The notes: generated by a model from the letters alone, not told the origin. DNA of 64,000 nucleotides from Pseudomonas sp. 2FG (GCF_005502935.1 NZ_SCMP01000012.1:62001-126000), one strand, 5' to 3'; positions 44,659 to 56,202 are shown, numbered from the stretch's first letter. Numbers and translations are program-made.

Positions 44659-44778
44659 CTGCTGATCTCGGAATCGCAACCGGTCGCCTCTGTTAAGTCG
44701 TGGCGTCTTGTCACGGTGTTCGGATCTTCTGTCTTTGCGTTTTGCTTTACGACTACAAGAACAATAACCGAGGTTCAT

Positions 44779-46011
44779 ATGTCCAGTTCATCAGCCCCTC
44801 AGCGCAATTCGCTGCGCACGATAGGGCTCTGTTTTTTCGTTGCACTGCTTGAAGGCTTGGATCTTCAGGCCACTGGTATTGCCGCGCCATACATATCGAG
44901 AGAGTTTGCCCTGACCCCGGCCACGCTCGGCTGGGTGTTCAGCGCTGGCCTCATCGGCCTATTGCCGGGTGCAGTGGTTGGTGGTTGGCTGGCGGATCGC
45001 TTCGGTCGCAAGTTCGTCCTGATCACAGCAACTATCCTGTTTGGTCTGTTCTCGCTGCTCACTGCGCACAGTGCCACTTACGAAGACCTGCTGGTGGCCA
45101 GGTTGGTGACCGGCCTTGGCCTGGGAGCTGCGCTGCCGATTCTGATCGCCCTTTCCTCTGAAGCCGCTGATGACCATTTACGCAATACGGCGGTGAGTCT
45201 GACCTACTGCGGGGTGCCGCTGGGCGGTGCGATAGCTGCGTTGATAGGCATGCTTTCGGTGTCTGGTGACTGGCGCTTGGTGTTCTACGTTGGCGGTATT
45301 ACCCCGCTGCTGATTGCGCTATTGCTTGCCCTCTGGTTGCCGGAGTCCCGCGTCTATCAGGGACGATCCGCTGCCGGCTCTTCGATTCATCTGCGCAATG
45401 CGGCGGGTTCCCTGTTCAGTCAGAGGCGCGGGCGGGGCACTCTTCTGCTCTGGTCTAGCTGCTTTTTCACCCTGACGATTCTCTACATGCTGTTGAACTG
45501 GCTACCGTCCTTACTGCTTGAGCGAGGCCTGGGCCGCCTTGACGTAGCGGTAATCCAGGTACTGTTCAATGTCGGGGGTGTTGCTGGGTCGCTGTTGGCA
45601 GGGCAGCTGATGGATCGGCATAGACCTCTTCTGGCGGTAGTTCTCGCCTATCTGGGTATGCTCGTTTCATTGGCAGCGCTAGGAACGGTTGATCAATTGC
45701 ACTGGCTATTGCTGGCGGGATTGGCGGCTGGGGGCTGTGCCGTAGGTGGGCAGCTGATTCTCTACGCTCTAGCGCCACGAATGTATCCGGCCGATATCCG
45801 CGCCACTGGTGTGGGCGTTGCAGTCGCCGTGGGGCGACTTGGCTCGATGGCTGGGCCTCTGATAGCAGGCCAGTTGTTGGCAGCGGGCACTGGTGTCGGC
45901 GGCCTGCTGCTTGCTGCTTCCCCAGTAGTGGTGCTCGCTGCGGTTACTGCCGCCGGACTCATCAATCGCAATGCAGATGAGCTCGAAGTCGGTGCCCTGC
46001 CAAAGTCTTAA
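44779..46011 (+). CDS. MFS aromatic-acid transporter (AAHS type)
   Basis: A 410-residue proton symporter with twelve membrane segments. The signature LLEGLDLQATGIAAPYIS in TM1 (D-x-Q replacing D-x-D-) and GGWLADRFGRKFVL after TM2 mark the aromatic acid:H+ symporter family, closest in style to 3-hydroxyphenylpropionate transporters (MhpT). GAGG precedes ATG 44779. It follows the broken DUF3237 gene. A substrate such as a hydroxylated aromatic acid is likely but its identity is open. Confidence 0.85.
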   Translation: MSSSSAPQRNSLRTIGLCFFVALLEGLDLQATGIAAPYISREFALTPATLGWVFSAGLIGLLPGAVVGGWLADRFGRKFVLITATILFGLFSLLTAHSATYEDLLVARLVTGLGLGAALPILIALSSEAADDHLRNTAVSLTYCGVPLGGAIAALIGMLSVSGDWRLVFYVGGITPLLIALLLALWLPESRVYQGRSAAGSSIHLRNAAGSLFSQRRGRGTLLLWSSCFFTLTILYMLLNWLPSLLLERGLGRLDVAVIQVLFNVGGVAGSLLAGQLMDRHRPLLAVVLAYLGMLVSLAALGTVDQLHWLLLAGLAAGGCAVGGQLILYALAPRMYPADIRATGVGVAVAVGRLGSMAGPLIAGQLLAAGTGVGGLLLAASPVVVLAAVTAAGLINRNADELEVGALPKS

Positions 46012-46066
46012 ACAGGGTGTATGTCCATTTTCATTCCTTGTTTGCTCCGGGATGAGAATGTCTTTT

Positions 46067-46112
46067 CCGCGTAACTGTTGCTGCCACGGGGAGTGCAGCG
46101 GCAGTTACGCGG
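46067..46112. repeat. Inverted repeat after the MFS gene
   Basis: CCGCGTAACTG (46067-46077) and its exact complement at 46102-46112 flank a 24-base loop with further partial pairing. There is no T-run on either side. It may be a transcript-stabilising hairpin. No gene lies in 46012-46269. Confidence 0.5.
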
Positions 46113-46269
46113 ACTCCCTATGGGACGTGCATGAATTCCCCATCTCCGCTCAGAGGAGGCGCCGAGATTGGGTAAAGCGCCATAGGAGACGGTTCAGGTG
46201 GTGCAGTGAGGCCTAGGAAAGAGAGTTTAATCTGCGCCCACTGAGCCTCACGGCCGGTCCGTCTGCTGT

Positions 46270-46301
46270 AAAAACTCCCAGGGCAGTCCTGCCGCCGGGA
46301 G
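46270..46301 (-). terminator. pobA terminator
   Basis: On the minus strand CTCCC...GGGAG, with an inner GGCAG/TGCC pairing, is followed by a TTTTTA run. A diverged copy is at 42841. Confidence 0.7.
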
Positions 46302-46310
46302 CCGGAGAAA

Positions 46311-48525
<2,215 letters not shown>

Positions 48526-48557
48526 CTGTGTCCGGCAACGCACGCAAAGGAAATCCG

Positions 48558-49487
48558 GTGAACATCGATACCCGTATCAAATTCCGCCACCTCGTGTGTT
48601 TTCTCGAAGTGGCGCGGCAGGGGACTCTGGCGAAGGCGGCGGACAAGCTGGCGGTGAGTCAGCCGGCGATCTCGAAGACCCTCAAGGAGCTGGAGGAGCT
48701 TCTCGCTGCCAGCCTGTTCGAGCGCAGCAAGAGTGGCGTCAGCCTGACCGAGGCCGGGGTGGCCTTCCTGCGTTATGCCGGGCCCTGCGTGCAGGCGCTG
48801 CGCGATGGGGTCAACAGCCTGCGGGCGGGCGAGTACGAGTCGGGTGTGGTCAGGCTCGGGGTGCTGTCCACGGTGGAAAGCCTGCTGGTGCCGGAGGTCG
48901 TGCGCCGCCTGCACGAGCGCCACCCGGCGCTGGTCGTCAGCGTGGTGACCGGGCCGAGCGCGTACCTGCTCTCGCAGTTGCGCGTGGGCGATCTCGATCT
49001 GGTGGCAGGCCGCATGACCGATAGCCCGCAGATCCAGGGGCTGACTTTCGAACACCTGTACAGCGAATCCATGACCCTGGTGGTACGCGCCGGTCACCCG
49101 CTGCTGGCCGGGCCGCTCGATCGCAGCCGGCTGGAAGACTTCCCGCTGGTTCTGCCGCTGGCCGGCACCACCATTCGCAAGTTCGCCGACAGCCTGATCG
49201 TGCAGTGCGGTATCAGCCCGCCACGGCAACGCCTGGAGACGCTGTCCGTGGCCCTCAGCCGGCGTTATGTGCTGTGCAGCGATGCGATTTGGATCGCCCC
49301 GTTCGATGCGGTTCGTCTGGATCTGCGCCGGGGCGAGCTGGCTGAAATCGAGCTTGGCATCCAGGAGCCGGGTGGGTCGGTGGGCATTTGCAGTAACGCC
49401 ACGCTGCCGCTCTCGCTCGCGGCGCACTGGTGCCTCGAGGTGCTGCGCGAGGTGGGGCAGGACTACCGAGAGGGGATCTATCCATAA
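48558..49487 (+). CDS. pcaQ: LysR-type activator PcaQ
   Basis: A 309-residue LysR regulator. The helix-turn-helix reads FLEVARQGTLAKAADKLAVSQPAISKTLKELEELL (about 15-49) and the periplasmic-binding-type effector domain fills the rest. The start is GTG with AAAGGA seven bases before. It stands upstream of pcaHG in the same direction, as in other pcaQ-pcaH loci, and an exact PcaQ-type box overlaps its stop codon. beta-Carboxymuconate or similar pathway intermediates are the known type of inducer. Confidence 0.9.
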   Translation: MNIDTRIKFRHLVCFLEVARQGTLAKAADKLAVSQPAISKTLKELEELLAASLFERSKSGVSLTEAGVAFLRYAGPCVQALRDGVNSLRAGEYESGVVRLGVLSTVESLLVPEVVRRLHERHPALVVSVVTGPSAYLLSQLRVGDLDLVAGRMTDSPQIQGLTFEHLYSESMTLVVRAGHPLLAGPLDRSRLEDFPLVLPLAGTTIRKFADSLIVQCGISPPRQRLETLSVALSRRYVLCSDAIWIAPFDAVRLDLRRGELAEIELGIQEPGGSVGICSNATLPLSLAAHWCLEVLREVGQDYREGIYP

Positions 49488-49500
49488 CCATTTGGTTATG
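49483..49500 (+). promoter_or_regulatory. PcaQ box upstream of pcaH
   Basis: CATAACCATTTGGTTATG is a perfect palindrome containing ATAACC-N4-GGTTA, the PcaQ consensus known from rhizobia. It covers the pcaQ stop codon and lies 104 bases before pcaH, suitable for activation. Confidence 0.88.
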
Positions 49501-49604
49501 TTTGACGGGCATTTTTTCAGTTTTCGCCCTCCGACTGTTGTTCGAGACTGCAGACCCAGGCCGTTGCTCAGGCCACTCGATCAATCAAACAAGAGGAGAC
49601 CGAT

Positions 49605-50324
49605 ATGTCTGATGCGGACCACAGCCGCTTCGTCATTCGTGACCGCAACTGGCACCCCAAAGCCTTCACACCCGACTACAAGACCTCGGTCGCGCGTTCG
49701 CCGCGCCAGGCTCTGGTGAGCATTCCGCAGTCGGTTTCCGAAACCAGCGGTCCGGACTTCTCGCACCTGAAGATGGGCCAGTACGACAACGACCTGCTGC
49801 TGAACTTCAACAACGGCGGCCTGCCGGTAGGCGAGCGGATCATCGTTTCCGGTCGAGTCTTCGATCAGTACGGCAAGCCGATCCCGCACACCTTGGTGGA
49901 GATGTGGCAGGCCAACGCCGGCGGCCGCTACCGCCACAAGAACGACCGCTACCTGGCGCCGCTGGACCCGAACTTCGCTGGCGTCGGCCGTGCCCTCACC
50001 GACAGCGAGGGTAACTACAGCTTCCGTACCATCAAGCCCGGCCCCTATCCCTGGCGCAACGGCCCGAACGACTGGCGTCCGGCGCATATCCACTTCTCCA
50101 TTAGCGGGCCGTCGATCTCTACCCGCCTGATCACCCAGTTGTATTTCGAAGGCGATCCGCTGATCCCGATGTGCCCGATCGTCAAGTCGATCGCCAACCC
50201 GGATGCGGTGCAGAGCCTGATCGCCAGGCTCGATATGAGCATGGCCAATCCGATGGATTGCCTGGCCTACCGCTTCGACATCGTCCTGCGCGGCCAGCGC
50301 AAGACTCACTTCGAAAACTGCTGA
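49605..50324 (+). CDS. pcaH: Protocatechuate 3,4-dioxygenase beta subunit
   Basis: A 239-residue intradiol dioxygenase subunit carrying the catalytic non-haem Fe(III). Ligands are Tyr109, Tyr148, His161 and His163 ([24 protein letters not shown]), one residue later than in the P. putida enzyme. It opens protocatechuate to beta-carboxy-cis,cis-muconate. GAGGAGAC precedes the ATG. pcaG follows after 12 bases. Confidence 0.97.
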   Translation: MSDADHSRFVIRDRNWHPKAFTPDYKTSVARSPRQALVSIPQSVSETSGPDFSHLKMGQYDNDLLLNFNNGGLPVGERIIVSGRVFDQYGKPIPHTLVEMWQANAGGRYRHKNDRYLAPLDPNFAGVGRALTDSEGNYSFRTIKPGPYPWRNGPNDWRPAHIHFSISGPSISTRLITQLYFEGDPLIPMCPIVKSIANPDAVQSLIARLDMSMANPMDCLAYRFDIVLRGQRKTHFENC

Positions 50325-50336
50325 GGAGGCGTGAGT

Positions 50337-50945
50337 ATGCCTATCGAACTGCTGCCGGAAACCCCTTCGCAAACCGCCGGCCCCTACGTGCATATCGGTC
50401 TGGCCCTGGCAGCCGCCGGCAACCCGAGCCGCGACCAGGAAATCTGGAACGAAATGGCCAAGCCTGGCGCGCCCGGCGAACACCTGATCCTGATCGGCAA
50501 TGTCTACGACGGTAACGGTCATCTGGTGCGCGACTCTTTCCTGGAGTTCTGGCAGGCCAACCATGAGGGTGTCTATGACGACGCCTTCGATCTGGAGAAA
50601 CCCTTCAACGGCTTCGGCCGTACCGCCACCAACTTCGATGCCGGTAGCGAGTGGACCATCCACACCGTCAAGCCGGGCGTGGTGCAAAACGCAGCCGGCG
50701 TGCCGATGGCGCCGCATATCAATGTCAGCCTGTTCGCCCGCGGCATCAATATCCACCTGCAGACCCGCCTGTACTTCGACGACGAAGCCGAGGCCAACGG
50801 CAGGGATCCGGTGCTCAACCTGATCGAGCAGCCGCAACGTCGCGAGACCCTGGTGGCCAAGCGTTGCGAGGTGGACGGCAAGCCGGCCTACCGCTTCGAT
50901 ATCCGCATCCAGGGAGAAGGGGAAACGGTTTTCTTTGACTTCTGA
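50337..50945 (+). CDS. pcaG: Protocatechuate 3,4-dioxygenase alpha subunit
   Basis: A 202-residue intradiol fold subunit that pairs with PcaH. It retains the family opening (PETPSQTAGPYVHIGL) and the DSFLEFWQAN strand but lacks the full iron ligand set, as expected for the alpha chain. AGGAGG precedes ATG 50337 at seven bases. A nested GTG at 50331 is too close to that site. The stop lies within the start of the zapE remnant. Confidence 0.96.
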   Translation: MPIELLPETPSQTAGPYVHIGLALAAAGNPSRDQEIWNEMAKPGAPGEHLILIGNVYDGNGHLVRDSFLEFWQANHEGVYDDAFDLEKPFNGFGRTATNFDAGSEWTIHTVKPGVVQNAAGVPMAPHINVSLFARGINIHLQTRLYFDDEAEANGRDPVLNLIEQPQRRETLVAKRCEVDGKPAYRFDIRIQGEGETVFFDF

Positions 50946-51600
50946 ACTACGGGAACCTGATTGGGACAAGCTCGCCGAACCGGTCGCCGACCGCGTTCGG
51001 CGACATTTCAATCAGGTGCTGGAGGCTCGCGGTTATCGGGCCGACGGCGCGCAACAGACCGCCATCGAGCTGCTCGGCGGCTGGCTGGGCGAGCACCTGG
51101 CCGGCCGCAAGGGCTGGCTGCCTGGGTTTACCTCTGGGGTGGTGTGGGGCGCGGCAAGAGTTTCGTCATGGACGCCTTCTTCGCCGCCGCGCCCGTGGCG
51201 GCCAAGCGGCGGGTGCATTTTCATGCCTTCCTGCAGGAACTGCAGGAGCGGATGCTCTCTTTCAGCGCTCCTTGGTCGCCAGCTCAAGGCACTGGAGGAG
51301 GGCGTGGGGCTGGATTTCAGCGAGATGTTCGAGCGACCGCGATCGGCCAGCGACTACCTGTGGTTGATCGAGCGTTTCCCGCGCATGGCTGTGGGTGGGC
51401 TGGGCCGACTTGGCGGCTATCCGGCGGATGTGAGCCAGCGTTTTCTCAAGTTCATCGACATCGCCTATGACAGCCGCCTGCGCCTGCAACTGTTCTGCGC
51501 CGTACCGCCGAAGCAGCTTGCCGAGGGCGGTGCTGCGGTGGATTTTGCGCGCAGCTTGAGTCGCTTGCGGCAATTGCGTCTGCTGCGATTGCCGGGCTGA
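50935..51600 (+). pseudogene. zapE: ZapE/AFG1-like ATPase, broken
   Basis: The frame begins like the cell-division ATPase ZapE (DWDKLAEPVADRVRRHFNQVL, GRKGWLPG). Near 51130 the reading frame slips: the true continuation VYLWGGVGRGKSFVMDAFF (Walker A) and VHFHAFLQELQERML are in another phase. Frame returns with LKALEEGVGLDFSEMFERPRSASDYLW. About 220 codons remain of a usual 360-380, so parts are also deleted. It overlaps pcaG by 11 bases. It is presumably an inactive second copy; a complete zapE would be expected elsewhere in the genome. Confidence 0.8.
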
Positions 51601-51780
51601 AAAACCAGTCCCGAACGTGCTTATGGCACGCCGGGAGTCTGGCACCTGACGTGGGGGGCGTGCGGTTTCACCTCGTGAGCGAAGCCGAGCCGGGCGCCCC
51701 TTGAATACCTGACCAGTGGCTTGAGCATGGGGCGCCAGAGGCAGCGCCAAGGTAGAAGCCCTGTCAGCCGAGGTCAATTG

Positions 51781-51808
51781 CGATTATCGAACTTTGGTTC
51801 GATAATCG
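51781..51808. promoter_or_regulatory. Double PcaR operator before pcaR
   Basis: CGATTATCGAAC and its exact complement GTTCGATAATCG flank a four-base spacer, giving a 28-bp palindrome. Each arm, with its outer bases, matches the known PcaR site GTTCGATAATCGCAC; the minus-strand copy matches 14 of 15. It lies 40 bases before the pcaR start, so PcaR should regulate its own gene. Confidence 0.92.
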
Positions 51809-51847
51809 ACCGACACTTCGGCTCCATTGCCTGCCAGGACAAGAACA

Positions 51848-52690
51848 ATGAGCGACGACTCCCGCGTAAGCCTGCCACCACTAGCGCCTCCGATCATTGC
51901 CTCGCCGGCCAAGCGCATCGAGGCATTCGCCGGTGATCCGAACTTCATGACCTCCCTGGCCAGGGGGCTCGCCGTCATCCACGCGTTTCAGGAGCGCAAG
52001 CGCCACCTGACCATCGCGCAGATCAGCCACCGTACCGAGATTCCCCGCGCGGCGGTGCGCCGCTGCCTGTATACCCTGATGAAGCTGGGTTACGTCACCA
52101 CCGACGGGCGCACCTACTCGCTGCTGCCCAAGGTGTTGACCCTGGGCCACGCCTACCTGTCCTCGACCCCGCTGGCGGTCACCGCCCAGCCGATCCTCGA
52201 CCGCCTCAGCGAGCAACTGCACGAAGCCTGCTCCATCGCCACCCTGGAGGGCGACGAGATTCTCTATCTGGCGCGCTCGGCCACGCCGCAGCGGTTGATC
52301 TCGGTCGATCTGAGTGTCGGCAGTCGCCTGCCGGCCTATTGCACGTCCATGGGGCGGATTCTGCTCGCGGCCCTGGATGACGCGGCACTGAGCGACTACC
52401 TCGGACATGCCGATCTGCAGGTGAAGACCTCGCGCACCGTACACACCCCCGAAGCACTGCGGGCCAGCATCGAGGAGATCCGCCGGCAGGGCTGGGTGGT
52501 GATCGACCAGGAGCTTGAGGTCGGCCTGCGTTCGGTGGCGGTGCCGGTCAGGGATTCGGCCGGGCAGGTGCTGGCGGCCCTCAACGTCGGCACCCATGCC
52601 GGTCGAGTGACCCGCAAGGAGCTGGAGTCGCGCTTTCTGCCGGCGTTGCTGGAGGCCAGCAAGGAACTCAGTGCGCGGTTATTCCCTTAG
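51848..52690 (+). CDS. pcaR: IclR-type regulator PcaR
   Basis: A 280-residue IclR-family activator of the beta-ketoadipate genes. The N-terminal winged helix is FMTSLARGLAVIHAFQERKRHLTIAQISHRTEIPRAAVRRCLYTLMKLGYV (about 34-83); the effector domain binds beta-ketoadipate in the P. putida protein. Several blocks (SLLPKVLTLGHAYLSSTPLAV, ISVDLSVGSRLPAYCTSMGRILLAA) agree with PcaR as I know it. The start ATG 51848 follows AAGAACA. The expected target operons pcaIJ, pcaBDC and pcaKF are not in the window. Confidence 0.95.
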   Translation: MSDDSRVSLPPLAPPIIASPAKRIEAFAGDPNFMTSLARGLAVIHAFQERKRHLTIAQISHRTEIPRAAVRRCLYTLMKLGYVTTDGRTYSLLPKVLTLGHAYLSSTPLAVTAQPILDRLSEQLHEACSIATLEGDEILYLARSATPQRLISVDLSVGSRLPAYCTSMGRILLAALDDAALSDYLGHADLQVKTSRTVHTPEALRASIEEIRRQGWVVIDQELEVGLRSVAVPVRDSAGQVLAALNVGTHAGRVTRKELESRFLPALLEASKELSARLFP

Positions 52691-52719
52691 CCGGTTAGCC
52701 GCTATTTGCCGGTAAAGCC

Positions 52720-52753
52720 GTTCGATTATCGGCTGGTAGGTCGATGATCGAAT
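52720..52753. promoter_or_regulatory. PcaR-like site pair downstream of pcaR
   Basis: GTTCGATTATCGGCT (52720-52734) and, on the minus strand, ATTCGATCATCGAC (52740-52753) are each one to three changes from the PcaR site. In P. putida pcaK follows pcaR at this place. Here only a short ATG-led frame at about 52825 follows, so the promoter has apparently lost its gene. Confidence 0.6.
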
Positions 52754-52851
52754 TGTGCGGGTGGGCAGCACGCCTTACTGTTCAGCTTGCAGCACTCCAT
52801 CTGGCGTGCGCCCAGATGAAAACAATGAGACGTTGCCGTGGCTATGCTTTT

Positions 52852-52869
52852 GTAGGAGCGAGCTCCTAC
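52852..52869. repeat. REP-like hairpin
   Basis: GTAGGAGC-GA-GCTCCTAC, followed by GGGCTCGCCCGCC-type sequence, is part of a common Pseudomonas REP-like repeat. It separates pcaR from benR. Confidence 0.6.
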
Positions 52870-52998
52870 ATGTACGGGCTCGCCCGCCGGTCAGTTGTCT
52901 GACAATCTGCGGTAGGGAATCCAGTAGATTAGCGGTAGCACTTGGCGTGGATGCCTGTGCCGCGAGAGCCGAGTAATGACATTAAGAGCGTCTTGCGT

Positions 52999-53955
52999 AT
53001 GAATAGCCGCCTGCTGAGTGAACGCAGCATGGTGTTTGAGCGTGGCGACCCCTACGAGGTGTCTGGCTACGTCAATCAGCATGTGGGCACCCATTGCATT
53101 CGCCTGCCCGCTACCGGCCATCCGCTGTCCAGCCTCAGCCACCGCAAGTTCGCCAGCCTGGATCTTTGCCAGATCAGCTATGGCGGCAAAGTGCGGGTTA
53201 CTTCCCCGGCCCTGGAGAGCATCTTTCACCTGCAGATCCTGTTGAAGGGGCATTGCCTGTGGAAGGGCCGCGAGCAGGAAAAATTCCTCGCTCCCGGCGA
53301 GCTGTTGCTGATCAATCCGGATGATCCGGTCGATCTGACCTACTCGGACGATTGCGAAAAATTCATCCTCAAGCTGCCGGTGTCGCTGCTCGAAACCACC
53401 TGCAACGAGCAACGCTGGCTGAAGCCCAGCGAAGGCGTGCGTTTCACCCAGAACCGCTACCGCCTGCAGGAGCTCGAAGGCTTTGTCGGCTTGCTCGGCC
53501 TGGTTTGTCAGGAGGCCGAGTCCGACCTGATCCTGCCGAGGATCAGTGAGCACTACTCGCAGATCATCGCCAGCAAGTTGCTGACCCTGCTCAAGACCAA
53601 CGTCAGCCGCGAGGAGCTGTGTGCGCAGGCGGCTTCGTTCGAGCGGATTGCCCATTACATCGACAGCAATCTCAAGCAGGACATCTGCGTCGAGCAATTG
53701 GCCAGCCAGGCGCATATCAGCCTGCGCTCGCTGTATGCCTTGTTCGAGCGGTATGCCGGCAGCACGCCGAAGAGCTACATCCGCGGCAAGAAGCTGGAAC
53801 AGATCAAGGCCTGCCTGAGCGATCCCAGTTGTAGCGTGCGCAATGTCACCGAGATCGCGCTGGATTACGGCTTCCTGCACCTCGGACGCTTTTCCGAGAG
53901 CTACAAGCTCGCCTTCGGCGAGCTGCCTTCGGACACCCTCAAGCGTCGCGGCTGA
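52999..53955 (+). CDS. benR: AraC/XylS-type activator BenR
   Basis: A 318-residue XylS-family activator responding to benzoate. The N-terminal sensor contains ALESIFHLQILLKGHCLWKG and PGELLLINPDDPVDLTYSDDCEKFILKLPVSLLE, near identical to BenR blocks I know. The double helix-turn-helix is DICVEQLASQAHISLRSLYALFERYAGSTPKSYIRGKKLEQ and NVTEIALDYGFLHLGRFSESYKLAFGELPS. It lies 239 bases before benA with BenR half-sites between. The start ATG 52999 gives the family length; an upstream in-frame ATG at 52942 has no support. Confidence 0.93.
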   Translation: MNSRLLSERSMVFERGDPYEVSGYVNQHVGTHCIRLPATGHPLSSLSHRKFASLDLCQISYGGKVRVTSPALESIFHLQILLKGHCLWKGREQEKFLAPGELLLINPDDPVDLTYSDDCEKFILKLPVSLLETTCNEQRWLKPSEGVRFTQNRYRLQELEGFVGLLGLVCQEAESDLILPRISEHYSQIIASKLLTLLKTNVSREELCAQAASFERIAHYIDSNLKQDICVEQLASQAHISLRSLYALFERYAGSTPKSYIRGKKLEQIKACLSDPSCSVRNVTEIALDYGFLHLGRFSESYKLAFGELPSDTLKRRG

Positions 53956-54095
53956 AAAGCTGCGGCTTAGCACCGCATTGTCGTTTCCCGGTTAAACGCA
54001 TCTGCGCAACTGCCAGTAAGCCCTGGTGATAGCAGGGGCGAGCTATTCCTCTCTCGGCCTGTCCTGGGCTTCTTGTCTATTCGCTTTCTGCGCCT

Positions 54096-54158
54096 TGCAT
54101 AAAACGGATAAAGGTCTGCGCAAAGCGGATATTGCACTCCCTCCCGCGTCCCTAATCT
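54096..54158 (+). promoter_or_regulatory. BenR-dependent benA promoter
   Basis: Two direct half-sites, TGCATAAAACGGATA (54096-54110) and TGCGCAAAGCGGATA (54117-54131), fit TGCA-N6-GGNTA of XylS/BenR and are 21 bp apart. The second abuts a poor -35 (TATTGC), with a 17-base spacer to TAATCT at 54153-54158. This is the classic activator-dependent layout. Confidence 0.9.
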
Positions 54159-54194
54159 TGGCCTGTCAGTACAAAAACAATGGAGGCCCTGGCC

Positions 54195-55556
54195 ATGTCC
54201 CTGGGATTCGACTTTATTAATTCCCTGCTTGAAGAAGATAAGGAGAAGGGCATCTACCGCTGTAAGCGTGAGATGTTCACCGATCCCCGGCTGTTCGAGC
54301 TGGAGATGACCCACATCTTCGAGGGTAACTGGTTGTATCTCGCCCATGAGAGCCAGATCCCCGAGAAGAACGACTACTACACCACCACCATGGGGCGTCA
54401 GCCGATTTTTATCGCGCGCAACAAGGACGGTGTGCTCAACGCCTTCATCAACGCCTGCAGCCACCGTGGTGCCATGCTTTGCCGTTTCAAGAGCGGCAAC
54501 AAGGCCACCTACACCTGTCCGTTCCATGGCTGGACCTTCAACAACTCGGGCAAGCTGCTCAAGGTCAAGGATCCAGCTGAAGCCGGCTACCCGGACAGCT
54601 TCAACTGCGATGGCTCCCACGACCTGAAGAAGGTCGCGCGCTTCGAGTCCTACCGTGGCTTCCTGTTCGGCAGCCTGAAAGAGGACGTGGCGCCGCTGGA
54701 AGACTTCCTCGGCGAGTCGAAGAAGATCATCGACATGATCGTCGACCAGTCCGCCGATGGCCTGGAAGTGCTGCGCGGTGCCTCCACCTATGTCTACGAA
54801 GGCAACTGGAAGCTGCAGGCCGAGAATGGTGCCGACGGCTACCACGTCACCGCCGTGCACTGGAACTACGCCGCCACCCAGCAGCAGCGCAAGCTGAAAG
54901 AAGCCGGTGACGATATCCGCGCCATGAGCGCCGGCGGCTGGGGCAAGAAGGGCGGTGGTTTTTACTCCTTCGAGAACGGCCACCTGCTGCTGTGGACCCG
55001 CTGGGACAACCCGGAAGACCGTCCGCTGTTCGCCCTGCGCGACAAGCTCGCCGGCGAGTTCGGCGAGGCGCGTGCCGACTGGATGATTGGCAACTCGCGC
55101 AACCTCTGCCTGTACCCGAACCTGTACCTGATGGATCAGTTCGGCTCGCAGCTGCGCATCGCCCGGCCGCTGTCGGTGGACAAGACCGAAGTCACCATCT
55201 ATTGCATCGCGCCCAAGGGTGAGAGCGCCGAGGCGCGTACCCGGCGCATTCGTCAGTACGAGGACTTCTTCAACGTCAGCGGCATGGCCACTCCTGACGA
55301 TCTGGAAGAGTTCCGTGCCTGCCAGCAGGGCTTCGCCGGTCGCGCCATGGAGTGGAACGATATGTCCCGCGGTGCCGAGCACTGGGTGGAAGGTGCTGAT
55401 GAAGCCGCGCAAGAAATTGATCTCAAACCCAAGCTCAGCGGCGTGCGCACCGAAGACGAAGGCCTGTTCGTGTTGCAGCACCATTACTGGCAGCAGCAGA
55501 TGATCGAGGCGCTGAAAAAACAGCAGGAACAGCTGATCCATGTGGAGGGCGCGTAA
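54195..55556 (+). CDS. benA: Benzoate 1,2-dioxygenase alpha subunit
   Basis: A 453-residue Rieske oxygenase large subunit. The Rieske cluster is held by Cys88-x-His90 (CSHRGA) and Cys108-x2-His111 (CPFHG). The mononuclear iron site lies in [22 protein letters not shown] lies eight bases before ATG 54195; the ATG at 54180 is inside the ribosome site region. It hydroxylates benzoate to the cis-diol with BenB and BenC. It leads the ben-cat operon. Confidence 0.97.
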   Translation: MSLGFDFINSLLEEDKEKGIYRCKREMFTDPRLFELEMTHIFEGNWLYLAHESQIPEKNDYYTTTMGRQPIFIARNKDGVLNAFINACSHRGAMLCRFKSGNKATYTCPFHGWTFNNSGKLLKVKDPAEAGYPDSFNCDGSHDLKKVARFESYRGFLFGSLKEDVAPLEDFLGESKKIIDMIVDQSADGLEVLRGASTYVYEGNWKLQAENGADGYHVTAVHWNYAATQQQRKLKEAGDDIRAMSAGGWGKKGGGFYSFENGHLLLWTRWDNPEDRPLFALRDKLAGEFGEARADWMIGNSRNLCLYPNLYLMDQFGSQLRIARPLSVDKTEVTIYCIAPKGESAEARTRRIRQYEDFFNVSGMATPDDLEEFRACQQGFAGRAMEWNDMSRGAEHWVEGADEAAQEIDLKPKLSGVRTEDEGLFVLQHHYWQQQMIEALKKQQEQLIHVEGA

Positions 55557-56045
55557 ATGAGCATGACTTACGACGCCGTGCGCGACTTCCTCTACCGTGA
55601 AGCGCGCTACCTGGACGACAAGCAGTGGGACGAGTGGCTGGAGTTGTATGCCGGCGACGCGACCTTCTGGATGCCGGCCTGGGATGACCGCGACCAGTTG
55701 GTGGAAAACCCGCAGACCGAAATCTCGCTGATCTGGTACGGCAACCGCAGCGGTCTGGAAGACCGCGTATTCCGCATCCGTACCGAGCGTTCGAGTGCCA
55801 CCATCCCGGATACGCGTACTTCGCACAACATCAACAACATCGAGATCCTCGAGCAGGCCGATGGTGTGTGCAAGCTGCGTTTCAACTGGCACACCATGAG
55901 CTTTCGCTACAAGGTCGTCGATCACTTCTATGGCACCAGCTTCTACACCCTCGATACCAGCGGCCCGAACCCGCTGATCAAGGCCAAGAAGGTGGTGTTG
56001 AAGAACGACTACGTGCGCCAAGTCATCGACGTTTATCACCTCTGA
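55557..56045 (+). CDS. benB: Benzoate 1,2-dioxygenase beta subunit
   Basis: A 162-residue small subunit of the ring-hydroxylating dioxygenase with the SnoaL/NTF2-like fold (FLYREARYLDDKQWDEWLELYAGDATFWMPAW). Its ATG follows the benA TAA with no gap. It gives the alpha-beta hexamer its structure and carries no cofactor. Length is as expected. Confidence 0.96.
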   Translation: MSMTYDAVRDFLYREARYLDDKQWDEWLELYAGDATFWMPAWDDRDQLVENPQTEISLIWYGNRSGLEDRVFRIRTERSSATIPDTRTSHNINNIEILEQADGVCKLRFNWHTMSFRYKVVDHFYGTSFYTLDTSGPNPLIKAKKVVLKNDYVRQVIDVYHL

Positions 56046-56202
56046 ACACGGCCTGAAGCCCCGCGTCGGCTCGGGCCCTATTTGCACCGCCGCCAGCAGC
56101 ACGCACTCCTTGCGCGTGAGCGCTGCACGGCTGGCTGCAAGGGTCAGAGCGGCGCATGGGCCACCTGCCAGGGTGTAACCACTGCTTAAAGCGAGGTGTG
56201 CC

